Assembly: GCA_933228895.1 (NCBI GenBank)
Contig: OW121852.1
Coordinates: forward strand, 128,211,544 to 128,275,543
Reading direction: 5' to 3'
DNA from: Platycnemis pennipes
Lineage: Eukaryota; Arthropoda; Insecta; Odonata; Platycnemididae
Length of the DNA: 64,000 nt
Under the pieces are notes generated by a model, which worked only from the letters and a program-made list of their open reading frames with translations, did no database searches and was not told the DNA's origin. The translations under genes were made by a program, and so were the position numbers. Each line of letters starts with the position of its first letter. Position 1 is the stretch's first letter. Shown here in pieces: positions 1 through 10,565 of the stretch.

Positions 1-84
1 AATAACTTTGCAGCGTATGCGACAAGTCGCGCTCTTGTCGTTCTTTTGGAAGAATTTCCACAAATGGCTTTTTACAGGGGCCAT
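1..84 (-). pseudogene. hAT transposase N-terminus, partial
   Basis: The minus-strand ATG at 84-82 opens a frame beginning MAPVKSHLWKFFQKNDKSA, followed by TCRIRCKVI at the window edge. The W-x-F-F start and the following cysteine pair are typical of a BED zinc finger, the DNA-binding domain at the N-terminus of many hAT transposases. The cysteine spacing is C-x3-C rather than the usual C-x2-C, and both copies in the window share this, so it is either a family trait or an old mutation. Only 28 codons are visible. Whether this copy is also broken by the LINE seen at 63476 cannot be decided, because the window starts at almost exactly that junction. Confidence 0.6.
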
Positions 85-357
85 TTCAAAATACCACTAT
101 CTCAAACAGAACAGAAACACTGCATTAGACTTGTTGTGGAACAATTGTTACATAAATCCTCCCTCCGATACTTTTTCCTATGCGATTCAACATTATTTGC
201 AACAAGTTTCAAATCGAAGTTCTCCCGCCGATTTTTTCCCAGTCAAAATCGGTAGAGAATAATCGATTCTGCGATAAAATCGCCTACCCATAATCGATTA
301 AAATCGGAAGCAAATAATCGATTATGCTGAAAAATCGATTATTTTCGCCCATACCTA
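1..357 (-). mobile_element. hAT element, 5' terminal part (cut by window edge)
   Basis: Reading the minus strand, the element begins at 357 with TAGGTATGGGCGAAAA, runs through an AATCGATT-rich subterminal region, and reaches an ATG at 84. The same segment recurs at 63477-63834 as the end of the better preserved hAT element. An 8-bp TGTCGTAT lies just outside at 358-365, the same octamer that flanks the other copy on both sides. The rest of this copy lies left of the window. hAT identity rests on the 8-bp duplication, the terminal motif and the BED-type start of the transposase. Confidence 0.8.
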
Positions 358-600
358 TGTCGTATTGTTTACAAAGATCATGCGCGTTCAATAGGTTTGT
401 CAGCTTCTCCCAATGCTGCCCTTACGTACTTATTTTTTCCCAAGGAACCCTCGAAGGCCCAATTAGTAATTTTTAATTAGAAGTCTAGTAATCATCTTAG
501 ATCTGTTAACACTGTTTGGCTAAGATTTCAAAATGCACTCATTCTTAACATAATTCCAATTATTCCTGCGGCTATTACATACGTTATATAATAATAAGAT
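358..600. repeat. Host repeat of the hAT insertion (family R), right part
   Basis: Sequence from TGTCGTAT (358) through the CTCGAAGGCC and CATTCTTAACATAATTCC segments recurs at 63835-64000 and, without the hAT, at 45898-46337. It is a dispersed moderate-copy repeat. No coding potential seen. Its left half would lie before the window. Confidence 0.75.
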
Positions 601-1500
601 AATTTATATATTAAACACTCGTTTGCATCGATTTACCTCTATGTTTATCATTAGATTTACTTTACGAATGTATTATTATGCCCTGGGCGGGGGTTGGAAA
701 GGACGGCAACGTTCTATCCCGCCCAGGTAAAATAAAACTCAAATAAATCAATCAATCAATGTTTACATATATTCTGCATCCACTGGTGGCACTGTTAATA
801 TTATTTAGAAATAATTTCTTCATCGTAGCTTACCTACCTACAATATTGACCGTAGCTTACCTACAAAAAGGTCTCTCAAAGAAGAACGATCAGAAAATTA
901 AATATTGCACTGATAACATAGGTATCTTTCAATAAATTTTTAAAACTTCACTTCAATTAATTTTCAGCATCTTCCATCAATTATATTTCAACGGCCTTCC
1001 ATCAGCAAGTGGTACAAAATCATTAATATACATAAATATAAAATGCACCATAATGAAATTTCACAAATAAACCAGCAGGCTAACTTAATAACGAGCTAAA
1101 ATACTTAGTAAGTGATTTCAAATATCTTCCTGAAAGTGTTCATCACGGAGAAAGGTCTGTAATACTACGTTTTCTACATAATATGCTCCGTGGAGGCCCA
1201 CACAAACATGTTATAACTCTCCGGTTGTTTAGAAAACTAATATATTGCGAATCGAAACTTACGTACAAAGTCGACCATGTTTTAATTTTACTTAAATCGG
1301 TTTACTTGCCTCGATCAATCCATTTCCTCTGAAGAATATAATTATCTATAAGCAAAAGTCACCGACTCTACAAACGTTTTTCAAACGCTATGGCGCTTAC
1401 CTGCTAAAGTAAACACAATCCCATTGGTTGAAGTATAACGTCATTCTTTTGTTATCAGCTCATGAACATGAGACATCATGGATACGGGCATAACATCATT
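601..1500. other. AT-rich stretch, nothing recognised
   Basis: No extended reading frame, RNA gene or clear repeat was found. The piece near 679-760 (CCCTGGGCGGGGG ... AATAAAAC and repeated TCAATCAA) looks like the 3' end of some transcript or retroelement, but I cannot place it. Confidence 0.3.
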
Positions 1501-1516
1501 TTCAACTAGGAGTTTT

Positions 1517-1700
1517 TAGACGCACGAATGGCATCGCTGGTCACCGATGCCATTTGCGAATGCTGCCGCTGGCGGATTTTACGGAATTTAACCTCCGATG
1601 ACATTATTGGATGTCGTCTCGAGAATGGCATCGGGCGCCTTGAGAATTCGGGAATAACCGCCCTGGACCCCGACCGGCGCACAAACATTCGTCTGAATGT
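1517..1700. repeat. GGCATCG-rich repeat fragment, possibly family R left part
   Basis: Contains several GGCATCG/CGATGCC words and GGCGCC-like segments of the kind seen in 45603-45860 and 56478-56530. The resemblance is at the word level, not a clean alignment. A short frame runs through it on each strand, but neither resembles a protein I know. Confidence 0.35.
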
Positions 1701-1884
1701 TGATGAGTTAGGGATCTGCTACATATAGCATGGCTATATAGCAGTTTTCAGAATTGACTTTTTCTACTTATAGCAAATGTTATATAAACTTGCTATAAGT
1801 TACATGGAAAGGAAACACGTATGCAAACACGTGTATATCAACCCGCTTTACAAAAAATCTTCTGACTACTATATTAATACTCTT

Positions 1885-1984
1885 CCTTTTTTATGCATGA
1901 TATGTAGTGCATGTTTGGTGAGCAATCACCCCCTGCCACACACCCTTGTGTTGGCTTGCAGGATATTATGTAGATGTAGATGTG
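1885..1984 (+). mobile_element. CR1/L2-like LINE, 3' end only
   Basis: Plus-strand copy of the shared 3' terminus: TGCATGATATGTAGTGCATG, then CACCCCCTGCCACACACC and the tail GTAGATGTAGATG. The same terminus ends at least ten other copies in the window. Heavily 5' truncated, as is usual for LINEs. Confidence 0.85.
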
Positions 1985-3130
1985 AAGGAAAGTTCAGCAA
2001 CATGTTAGCAGATTACTGCTGGACACTGAAAAGGGACTTTCCAGATGCTAAATATGCACGAAAATCCTAAGTACCTATTTTTTCCCATTTTTTTAATTCA
2101 AGATTTATTTGCTGAAACCCCGTTGAATCCCCATTTAATCCGGTTGTCCTAAGGAAACTAAACGTGATAGAAAAAATCTGAGCCCAGATTCGGAATCAGC
2201 ACAAAAAACACCTTTAGAATCACCCAACAAAATGTCTTGGACAGAAAAAAAATTTTTTTTTGTTGACCAGTGATAATCTGTGCGAAAAATTGGTTTTGTT
2301 TCGTTCCACTTAATGGCGCTAAGATATCTACTTCTGATGTTTCTCGCAACTAGTAATATTCAATTTTGGTAGCCTGATGTGTCTTCTGTGTATTTGCCAT
2401 CTTCTTTCTATGCTGCTTACCAGCCTTTCTAACACATACCTTACTACACTAACTCGGTACTCAAGGTTGATACATAATGGCTGACCCGGTGGGACACAAT
2501 TATGAAACTCAAGGAATCTGCTCAGAGTTCATGTGCCCCGATGTAGGATTGTCACATAAAAAAATGGGTGCCAAAAAACGAGCACTGCGATTAAAACTGA
2601 TAACTCTGATTGCAGAGGTGGTTACTGTGAATAATTCGGGTGCCAAAAACACCGACTCGGAGTTTGCAATCATATCGCCTGGTAAATCTTAGGAAACACT
2701 TTTATTTATAAATTATGTGAGAAAAGTGACAATGTTTTGACTTATTTCGGTTAAAGGTACCAGGAGGAGTACCAGGTAACTCCTGTAATTTTTATGTAAA
2801 CAAACACGTGTATATCAAACCCGCTTTACAAGATGCAATTTTTTGTACAATTTCTTGTATAAACTGAACGAAATTGTATGTTTGTCTGAATGGAATTAGA
2901 ACAGGGTCTGATTTCCGTTCAGTCATTCAGACATTTGCACAAGCGTTCTCACAATTTGCCGCTTTACACGGTTCAATTCCTTCATACAAGGGTTTGTACA
3001 AGAAATCGTACAAAAAATTGGATCGCGTAAAGCGGCCTTTACGTATTACACGTGTGCGTATATTGAATTAATAAACACACACACACATTTATGTACATAG
3101 GAAAAATAATTCAATAAAGAAATAGGAAGT
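1985..3130. other. No gene recognised; AT-rich
   Basis: Short frames at 2477-2692 and 2874-3071 show no known domain. GTATATCAA near 2810 repeats the phrase GTGTATATCAA near 1830, suggesting a diverged duplication. Short CA-dinucleotide run near 3075. Confidence 0.3.
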
Positions 3131-3132
3131 TT

Positions 3133-4160
3133 CAGGATTGCATATCAACGGGAAAAAAATTCATATGCTGCGATTCGCGGATAACATTGCCGTCATGGCT
3201 GAGACAGAGAAAATTTCAAGAATGACTCCAGTTAACATGGGAAAGAAATTGGCCAAAAATACCCCGAAGGCAAATGAAAAGAAAACTAAGCTAAAGGTTG
3301 ATTTGATTGTCGAACTGGCAGATTCAAAATGTCCTTTTTTCCTCGTACAATTAGGGATATGAATATCGGTAAATAGATCAAATAGAGTGTAGCAATGAAT
3401 AACATTGGTAGCTACATGATGGTATGAGCACTTAAAGCTAACCCAATTAACAGCATGTTCTTGCATGGTGCTTTGATATATTTTTTCTTTTTTTAAATAG
3501 TGAAGTTTAGAACAGTATATAAATACTAATCCTTTTTATGCATGATAAGTAGTGCATGTTTGGTGAGAATTCACCCCCTGCCACACACCCTTATTGGTGG
3601 ATTGTAGGGTATTATGTAGATAGATGTAGATGCATGCAGTAAAAGATAGGACGCTAAGATCAGAATTAAACTCGGAAAGCCAAAGCTAGAACAGGGGACA
3701 GAGTATTATAATTGGGATGCCGCGTCATCAGCGAAGGAGGAAGCAAGAAATAAATTGTCACTAGAATAGCCAAGGCAAAGAAGGCATTCTAAAAAAAGAA
3801 AAATGTACCTGCAGCTGGAAATAAAAGCTTGTAGGTAGGGACACACTCCAATAGTACTTACAACTAGAACACGCTTCCTTATGGTAGTGAGGCATGGACG
3901 ACAGAAGCAGCAGAAAAGTCTTGGCTGTAATCACTCGGAAAGGTGGCACTGCAGGAAAATGTTGGAATCAAAATGAATCGACAGAGTAATTAAGTGCAAA
4001 GAAGAGTGGAGAGACATCGTAAGCCTTATCAAAAGCTTAAAAAGAGACAGGCTAACTCAATCGGCCGTATCGTAAGACATGATGCTCCGTTAAAGTAAGT
4101 AGAAGTACTCCTCGATAAAAAGTGAACGGAAAGAATGGACTAAAGCAAGACATTCCACAG
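3133..4160 (+). pseudogene. RTE-like non-LTR retrotransposon reverse transcriptase relic
   Basis: The segment 3133-3290 encodes HINGKKIHMLRFADNIAVMA, a reverse transcriptase motif C block with the FADD box changed to FADN, followed by a MAETEK/KKTK stretch typical of the RTE/BovB-like and related endonuclease-RT proteins of arthropods. A CR1 3' end (3296-3634) interrupts it. After the interruption, KLGKPKLEQ and then ARIAKAKKAF-like and AWTTEAAEK-like pieces appear in shifting frames through about 4010, which is the conserved C-terminal domain of the same protein family. Many stops and frame changes make it a dead copy. A related fragment lies on the minus strand at 13800-14120, and 3' end pieces lie at about 4775-4915 and 36020-36200. 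Confidence 0.7.
3296..3634 (+). mobile_element. CR1/L2-like LINE 3' fragment inserted in the RTE-like relic
   Basis: Encodes the C-terminal phrase RFKMSFFPRTIRDMNIGK of the CR1-type ORF2, followed by the shared 3' terminus and the tail GTAGATAGATGTAGATG at 3617-3634. RTE-like coding sequence lies on both sides, so this insertion is younger than that relic. Confidence 0.8.
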
Positions 4161-4262
4161 AGAAAAAATCAATCGCCTTGAACCCGGATCCCTTGATTTC
4201 CGGCCAGGTGCTCTACCGGTTGAGCTACCAAGCCATACTATTACTCTGGGGAAATTCTAAAG
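4152..4262 (-). repeat. tRNA-derived SINE head
   Basis: On the minus strand, TAGCTCAACCGGTAGAGCAC (A-box-like) is followed by GATCCGGGTTCAAGG (B-box-like) and then TGATTTTTTCTCTGTGGAAT. The same arrangement lies on the plus strand at 4603-4708. The pair are inverted around a piggyBac MITE. Acceptor-stem pairing is poor, so this is a SINE or tRNA-like repeat and not a tRNA gene. Confidence 0.65.
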
Positions 4263-4269
4263 GCTTTAA

Positions 4270-4584
4270 CCCTTTTACTTCCAGCAACTTTAAAGTAGAC
4301 TGTATGAAAATTGCCAAGCCCATTAAGCCCAGCCAATGGGCAATCACATTAAGATATATTTGAAGCACTTATTTTTATTATATGAATTTTTATTTTTCTC
4401 AATTTCGATCATTATTTCAATTTTTAAGAGGATGAAAAAATTATTCATGCTGTCTATGATTTGAAGGAATTGTAACCATTACAAAGACGTGATGATGTAA
4501 TGTAGGTGGGCCGATATATCGGCCCTTGGCAGTTTTCGCACAACCATAGAGGGCCGATATATCGGCCCAATGGCAGTAAAAGGG
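4270..4584. mobile_element. piggyBac-type MITE
   Basis: Left end CCCTTTTACTTCC preceded by TTAA (4266-4269), right end GGCAGTAAAAGGG followed by TTAC (4585-4588, one base off TTAA). The ends are inverted and the target matches piggyBac. Two perfect palindromes GGGCCGATATATCGGCCC sit at 4508-4525 and 4551-4568. There is no transposase. The left half is a diverged inverted match of the right half. Confidence 0.65.
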
Positions 4585-4602
4585 TTACAGTAGCTTGATG
4601 TT

Positions 4603-4708
4603 GCCGGTAGTCGCCTTGGTAGCTTAACTGGTAGAGCACCTGGCTGGAAATGAGGGGGTCCGGGTTCGAGTCCCGGTCACGGAGAATGATTTTTTCTCTG
4701 TGGAATAT
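4603..4708 (+). repeat. tRNA-derived SINE head
   Basis: Shows GTAGCTTAACTGGTAGAGCA as an A box and GGGTTCGAGTCCCGG as a B box with a well-formed T-arm, then the SINE-specific TGATTTTTTCTCTGTGGAAT. Nearly the inverted equivalent of 4152-4262. It could drive RNA polymerase III transcription if the boxes are intact. Confidence 0.7.
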
Positions 4709-4774
4709 CTTGTTATCGTGCATCTCAGCGGGTAACTCCGTTAAAGTTTTCGCGGCTAGCTCGCGGGCTTTGAA

Positions 4775-4915
4775 TTTGGAAAGAATGGAAATGGAAGGCA
4801 GGAAAGTACAGTGTAATTGGATGTGATCAAAAGTGATTTACGCGAATACGTAGAGAGGCTAGCAATAAGGAGAATAAAGTCGAGAGCTCTAACTATAACG
4901 ATGAAGATGAACGAT
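4775..4915 (+). pseudogene. RTE-like LINE, possible 3' end continuation
   Basis: The translated phrase VERLAIRRIKSRA resembles the RTE-like C-terminus seen at 36110-36170 (NMKRLADRRIEWRAASNQS). It would be the part of the 3133-4160 relic displaced by the SINE and MITE cluster. Short and diverged. Confidence 0.35.
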
Positions 4916-5084
4916 TTTTTAATGTATATAGGAATAAAGAAAACAATTACTTTGATTGTTCTTATCGAGTTCTTGTTTCTGCAAGTGTGGATGTATTACC
5001 TGGAATTTATTTATTTTTTAAAGAGCCGAAAACAGCATATACGCCCAGCATATCGGGCACTTTAACAAAGGAACATCACACACA

Positions 5085-5195
5085 ACCATGCACTGGGTGG
5101 CTGCCCATGACTTGGTGAAAATCCGGCCAGGCGGGACACGAACCCACGACCCATAGCAGGCGGGGTCTTTATCCTGTTTTCACCGGGGCGGTAAT
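5085..5195 (-). repeat. Possible tRNA-like SINE fragment
   Basis: On the minus strand GTGGGTTCGTGTCCCGCC has the look of a tRNA T-arm with B box, preceded by a weak A-box region. The cloverleaf does not close convincingly. The surrounding 5200-6150 is AT-rich sequence without recognisable genes. Confidence 0.3.
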
Positions 5196-6149
5196 GAAAG
5201 CTAATTATGACTTTAAGGTAAAACAATTCTTTTAGCTTCAGCTTACTACGCTTCGAGCAGCAAACGTATTGAATTTAATATCATAAGAATTTTATACTTT
5301 TCCCGCTTCTTAATTTTCAAGTGTGATTCAAGTTATGTTTGTTGTTATGACCTATGTTATCTACAAGGATCTCATGAATGCATATCAACAAAGTACCGCA
5401 GGGTATTAGCATTATACGCCGTAGTTTCATATAAATAGTTCGTGCACAGACTAGTATTTTAGCATTCCCGCATGATGGGAAGTGTATCATTACTTCTCTT
5501 CTGATTTACAATTCATACCTACATGATGGCTCACGCCCTTCCGGTAGCTTGATTTGCGGCGTCATAATAATGTGGATTGCTATTGTAGCAACTTCATTTG
5601 TGACAGATTATTTTTAAAACGCCTGAAAAAAACCATTATTTGATTACTCCCGTGTCAAACACGCACAAAGTTATAGCAGCGGCCTCGTAGAATCAAATAT
5701 TTCGCGCGTCAATATCGGGTCTGTTTTGAAATCGACGTACTCCACTTCGAGGCTCGACAATGTCGTTAATGGCCTAAAGGCCTCGGTCAACTGTGCTTCC
5801 CATTTAATCATTAGTGTCATGACGTCATGTCGGCACAACCTTCCATTTTACCCCACGTATACATATACTTGACTGCTCTCATGGGTGTAGAAGGTTGTGG
5901 GGTCGCATATAACAACTGAGTCACGGATTGTTCAGTTATCATGTTCGTGAATGCTTCTGTCACTTGCTTGAAATTGATTTCATTTTTTCCTGAAGCATGA
6001 ACTCCCTTTTTTAACGTGTATTAATGCATTTAATTCAATGATTTCATTACCTACTCTTTGCATTTTACTCAAATCAGTAAGTATTTTAAATCAGTACATA
6101 CGTAAGGTATCTTGCACCTCTTTGCATTACGCTCAATTAATTGGTTTTA

Positions 6150-6850
6150 CGTCTACGTAATACCCTGCGAGCCACCACGAGTTTGTGTGGCAGGGGGTGA
6201 AGATCACTAAACATGCACTTATTTCATTTAACTAAGTGCAGTGCTTCTACTTCAAAACACACGTTAGATATTAGTGTCTCTTGCATAAGTATATTTCGGA
6301 AAATATTTACCTAGCCAGTAGGTAATTTTTTTACCAATATGTACAGTTATATGGTTGGTAAATACATAATAATGCATGGATTACCTATTGTCTAGGGAAA
6401 CATATTTCGAAATACACTTATCCGTATTTTCCTATCATACATATGAAAGTGTTACTTCAACATATATCATGCACTTCGGAGTACACCAGCAATTTTTTAT
6501 CGTCATAACCCTGCCTAACTATTATGCTTATAGTGATCTCTTATCCTGCACGGGAAACATGATGTTTTAAATCTATCGGTACGACTATCTATATCTGTAA
6601 ATTTGTTTATCTCTAAAAAACATAGCATAATACGCTAGGGTTATTGACATGTACCTAAAGTCATCTGTAAACATCTCATATTCGAATTTGCTTAAAAGGT
6701 TTAGCCTAAATTTTATCCTCCACTCCGATAGTAATTCCGAACCCATTTCTTCTCTTAAACTCGAAAGGCTATTAGAAATACCATAACGGCTTTTGACAAA
6801 TCTATCCGATCTCCTTTGCACACGCGTTGATTCCGTTCTCATTTTCATGA
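6150..6850 (-). mobile_element. CR1/L2-like LINE, 5'-truncated
   Basis: The 3' terminus (GTGTGGCAGGGGGTG with TACGTCTACG-like tail remnant) is at about 6150-6210. Upstream on the minus strand, 6585-6850 encodes the ORF2 C-terminus: ESTRVQRRSDRFVKSRY, then RIKFRLNLLSKFEYEMF. The spacer between is diverged 3' region. No catalytic domain is left. Confidence 0.7.
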
Positions 6851-7287
6851 CGAGGCATGAAATATTTCCGACGACGTCGCCTTTTTGGTATTCAATCATT
6901 CTCTTTCTTCCAAAGTTCTTCCCTCTCGACCCTGAGCGTGAAAGTGAGGAGGAACTATTTCACCGTTTGCGAAACTCACGACCCTTCCAAGTTCAAGAGC
7001 GAAGCAATCTCTCCTTGCAGTGCCTTACTTTACTTCGTGTGAGGCGAGAGGACTATCCTCATCAGCTGATCGGCAGTGTGAGAATTCCTGGAGACGTATC
7101 CGTCTTGTAATAAGAAGTTGATTTCGTTTCACGTCTTTTACGCTAAGTTAATGCGTTTAGTATTTCAGTGAGTGATAATGTTGAAGGTGGTGAATGTTAA
7201 CTATCCGCGTGAAAATTATGTTGTTCACCGATTTCTGCTCAAAAGTAGCTTGCCAGTGAATTAAAGGATTCCTCAGGATGTTGTTCA

Positions 7288-7345
7288 ACTACATCTATGC
7301 AATACCCTGCAAGCTCTCGTGAGGGTGTGTGGCAGGGGTTGTTCA
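7288..7345 (-). mobile_element. CR1/L2-like LINE, terminal 3' remnant
   Basis: CTACATCTATGCAATACCCT with CTCTCGTGAGGGTGTGTGGC is the common 3' terminus on the minus strand. Only about 60 bp remain. Confidence 0.75.
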
Positions 7346-7447
7346 GTGTACCGGGCGCTTTTCAGTTTTCTTTCGAGGGCATAAACTCGCAGTGAGATAT
7401 GAGTAGTCGTTTAGTTGAGTGAATGACGTGTTACGTGACCAAGGCAT

Positions 7448-7582
7448 TTGAGAGGTGCTAGCTTTTTTCGTGATTCTTTATTGCCTTGCCGAGAAAAATC
7501 AACCGTCTGCTGCTGCTGTTGGCCAACCCTTGCTGAAGTATGGCGTGCATATCTTCTTCTAGAGATACTGAGCCTCGTGAAG
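7448..7582 (+). ncRNA. Candidate 5' exon of a spliced transcript
   Basis: A non-repetitive segment ends CGTGAAG followed by a consensus donor GTAAGT at 7583. Read from the ATG at 7541 it gives MACISSSRDTEPREG across the splice. Joined to the next candidate exon (8653) the frame stops after about 33 residues. I therefore list it as an untranslated or noncoding exon; the start coordinate is arbitrary because no promoter could be fixed. Confidence 0.3.
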
Positions 7583-8652
7583 GTAAGTGTTCGTTTGTTT
7601 TGCTTTCATTTTCCACGTTACGACAGGTACAAATGTCCAAATGTGATTACGTTGCTGAGGTATTATGCGATCTATACCGACGAAGTTCTTTGCTTTTGCA
7701 GTAGGAAGATAACAAACAAGAAACATTAACGTCTCTTTGTGAGTAAAAGTAATTGAAAATCCTATTTAATGTTATGCAACGGCTTCAGCAATCGCAAATA
7801 TTGGGGCACCGAAATCTGAATTCGGTACTAATCGAGTATAAGATTACATTCAACTTTGAGTTCGCTAGTTCTGAAAAAAGCATTTCGTTATTTGCAAAAT
7901 GTTACAATATTTATTTGAAAACAATTTCTTTTTAAATATTTCCTTGTAGGAAATACTTCAGACAGTTGATAATCCAAACCATTTATTGTACGTTATGTAA
8001 ATTTCTTCCGCCAAAATTATTAATTTACTGAAGTTACAGTAGATAGCGCTAATAATTTTTCAACGACTATTTTTAAAAACAAAACTTCTGCAATTAATAG
8101 GCAAATGTTGACGTCCAAAATAAATATCTAGCAATAGAATTTGCAAGGGAATGTTTGTATCTGCATTATTTATCGGCGTTTTCAAAATTATTAATCACTA
8201 CGTACATGGTAATTCGGTGATTGGTCGTCCGATGTGACGTCACTGTGACAATTATACCCGTGACCCTGGATCCGTTTATCAGTTATTGCCGAGACGCGGG
8301 CTGGGACGAGCTGATGGACAGGTGGGTTTGAGATTTTGCATAAGAATGCTGTATTTTAAGATAATTTGATTTAGTAATATTCATAGAGTTTGCAGCGATT
8401 TTATGGCAATGTATATGGGAAATGAGAGAATTTTAAAGCGGCTAGTCAAGTAATTATATCGATGTTCAACGAGTACGGATTTGCCGCCAAAAAGATACCA
8501 TCTGCTTCGTGCTATATAAATTTCTCGTTTTTTTGCGGCATCTTACATTAGAAGCTATTTTTTCCTTTACTAAGCGGATATTTCCCGCCCTAGTACAGCT
8601 TCAAGCGTGGTAAGATCTTGTTGCATCTGTTAATGGTGTGAATTGTTTTCAG

Positions 8653-8779
8653 GAAGAAGTTTGTCTAGTGTTTGGTGGCATGAAGCTGAGTCTTCGTCAT
8701 CGATGACGTAGGACCTAGTGAGGGAAAACTGAGAATACGAGAAACAGACGGAAAGGAACGCTCTTCAGGAGGAGTAATG
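8653..8779 (+). ncRNA. Candidate internal exon
   Basis: Preceded by the acceptor TTGTTTTCAG (8643-8652) and followed by the donor GTAAGT at 8780. Its last three bases are ATG, so splicing to 15669 would give a start codon at the junction. The splice signals are strong, the coding content is not. Flanking sequence is unique-looking and AT-rich. Confidence 0.35.
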
Positions 8780-9910
8780 GTAAGTCTCCTTCATTGCTAT
8801 TTAATTTTTCATTCACGTGTGTTTCTATTTCGTTTAAAATAAGGTCAGTTTCTGCAATTTTCGTGTTTCTACTTGATCTGGAGTTGGCTTACGATTTCCG
8901 CCTATAATCTCAAAGGCTTTTTTCGTATCACTTGAATTTTCTCGATCTGGTAACAACTATCCTAACTTCATCCCGTTTACGGATTACTGGATATCATCGT
9001 CTGTATTTCTATCTTTCTGTCTAATTATAGGCATCGAAGATCTTTGGTTTGCCATTAATGAGCTAAATTTGAAAGCAAAGTTATGTTTCCTCATTTTCTT
9101 CCTTCTTGAAATTGATTTGTTTTTGTGGATGGTTTTCGTTTCTTAGAAAGATTTCCTAAGTATTAATTCCTCTTACATAGTCTCTCACCAGTTCAGAGCT
9201 CAATGTCAGTTTTCAATTAATTTAGACCCTTCTATGATGGTGCCACGTAATGCGCTCCACGTTGACTACGATTATAAAAACCTTAGAAACATGCATTTAA
9301 GTTGTTTTACTTGAGATGAATCATCCGTCCTTTCAGGTAAATGTTTTTTTCAACAATTTAGTCAACGACCGATGGGTGAGTTGCATTTCTAGGATATTTT
9401 TAAGCGATTAAGAGAACTTGTTGCACAAGATCTCGAGCTTGTTGTGTCCTTCGATGAGCATAAATTTTAATTATTGTAATTTAGAAAATGTTTTTCAGTC
9501 GTTCATATCGTTGATTTACTCGCAATATACGCCTTTAGTGGTGCGTACTCCGAAATCAGGCAAGCTATATTTTGCATTAGTCCAATATAATCTACATTCG
9601 CATACGTGACCCCTGAAGTAATTATTTAAAAATCTATATCATGTGTTAGGCGAGGTAGTAGAAAAAATCCGCGTATTACATGTACTGTTTCACTTATGGT
9701 TACACTTTCATTATTTTAACTCTTCAATGAAAAATTCATTGGGAAATATTTATTTCGGCGTTCATGAAGGAGAAAAGTTCTGATTTTGTCATGAACTAAA
9801 TTCTGCTATGATGTCATGTTAAACTCTCTTGATTTTTGATCACACATGGTAGAGGGTAACTTACGAACCATGTGCATCTAAATGATAGTTCTGGTATTTC
9901 AGGAACGGTT
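8780..9910. other. Probable intronic sequence, nothing recognised
   Basis: AT-rich, without repeats or frames I can name. It would be the start of a roughly 6.9-kb intron if the exon pair 8653-8779 and 15669-15724 is real. Confidence 0.3.
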
Positions 9911-9911
9911 T

Positions 9912-10565
9912 TCATCTACATCTACATAATACCCTGCAAGCCACCATAAAGGTGTGTGGCAGGGGTTGAATTCTCACCAAACATACACTACAAAACATGT
10001 ATAAAAAGGATTAGAATTTATATGCTGTTCTGAACTTCACTATATAAAAAAAGATAAAAGTAGCAAAGCAAACATGCAAAAACATGCTGTTGGTTTGGTT
10101 AGCTTCAAGTCCTTATACCTTTATGCAGCTACAAATGTTATCTATCGATACACTCGATTTGGACATATTTACCGTTATTCATATCCCTAATTGTACGAGG
10201 AAAAAAGGACATTTTGAATCTGTCAGTTCGGCAATCAATTTCTCTAATTTTGTGATTATGATCCGGTCCACCATAGTAAGTTGGTGTTCGCAAAATATTT
10301 TTAACATCATCACTGATGGTAAAATATGGTCTTGGAATTTGTTTAAGGGATTAAGCCTAAATTTCAACCTGCGATCTGACAATGATTCCCAATTTAATTC
10401 ATTTAATAGACTGGTTACGCCAAATAAGGTTATCGAACCGTCCTTTTAAAAATCTTGCCGATCCTGCACACGTTCAAGTTCATTATTTAGACCGATTTCG
10501 TAGGGATCCCATTCACTGGCAGCATATTCCAAATGAGGTCTAACAAGGGAAAATGTTTTTTCGTT
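9912..10565 (-). mobile_element. CR1/L2-like LINE, 5'-truncated
   Basis: The 3' terminus with the tail CATCTACATCTACATAATAC starts at 9912. The minus strand encodes ORF2 C-terminal phrases RRLKFRLNPLNKFQDHIL and TDSKCPFFLVQLG-frame equivalents, up to about 10565 where the EYAASEWDP-like segment lies. Frameshifts are present. This copy is very similar to 22149-22835. Confidence 0.8.

Noticed and set aside
3161..3466. A 101-codon minus-strand frame
   Set aside because: It is the complement of CR1 ORF2 C-terminus and RTE-like RT coding on the plus strand.
4508..4568. CRISPR-like repeats (two GGGCCGATATATCGGCCC copies)
   Set aside because: Only two units, in a eukaryotic MITE, with no array structure.
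5838..5900. Short inverted pair CACAACCTTC / GAAGGTTGTG
   Set aside because: Arms of ten to eleven bases are expected by chance in sequence of this length, with no further support.
10084..10449. A 121-codon plus-strand frame
   Set aside because: It is antisense to the CR1 copy whose coding strand is minus, and the residues have no family resemblance.
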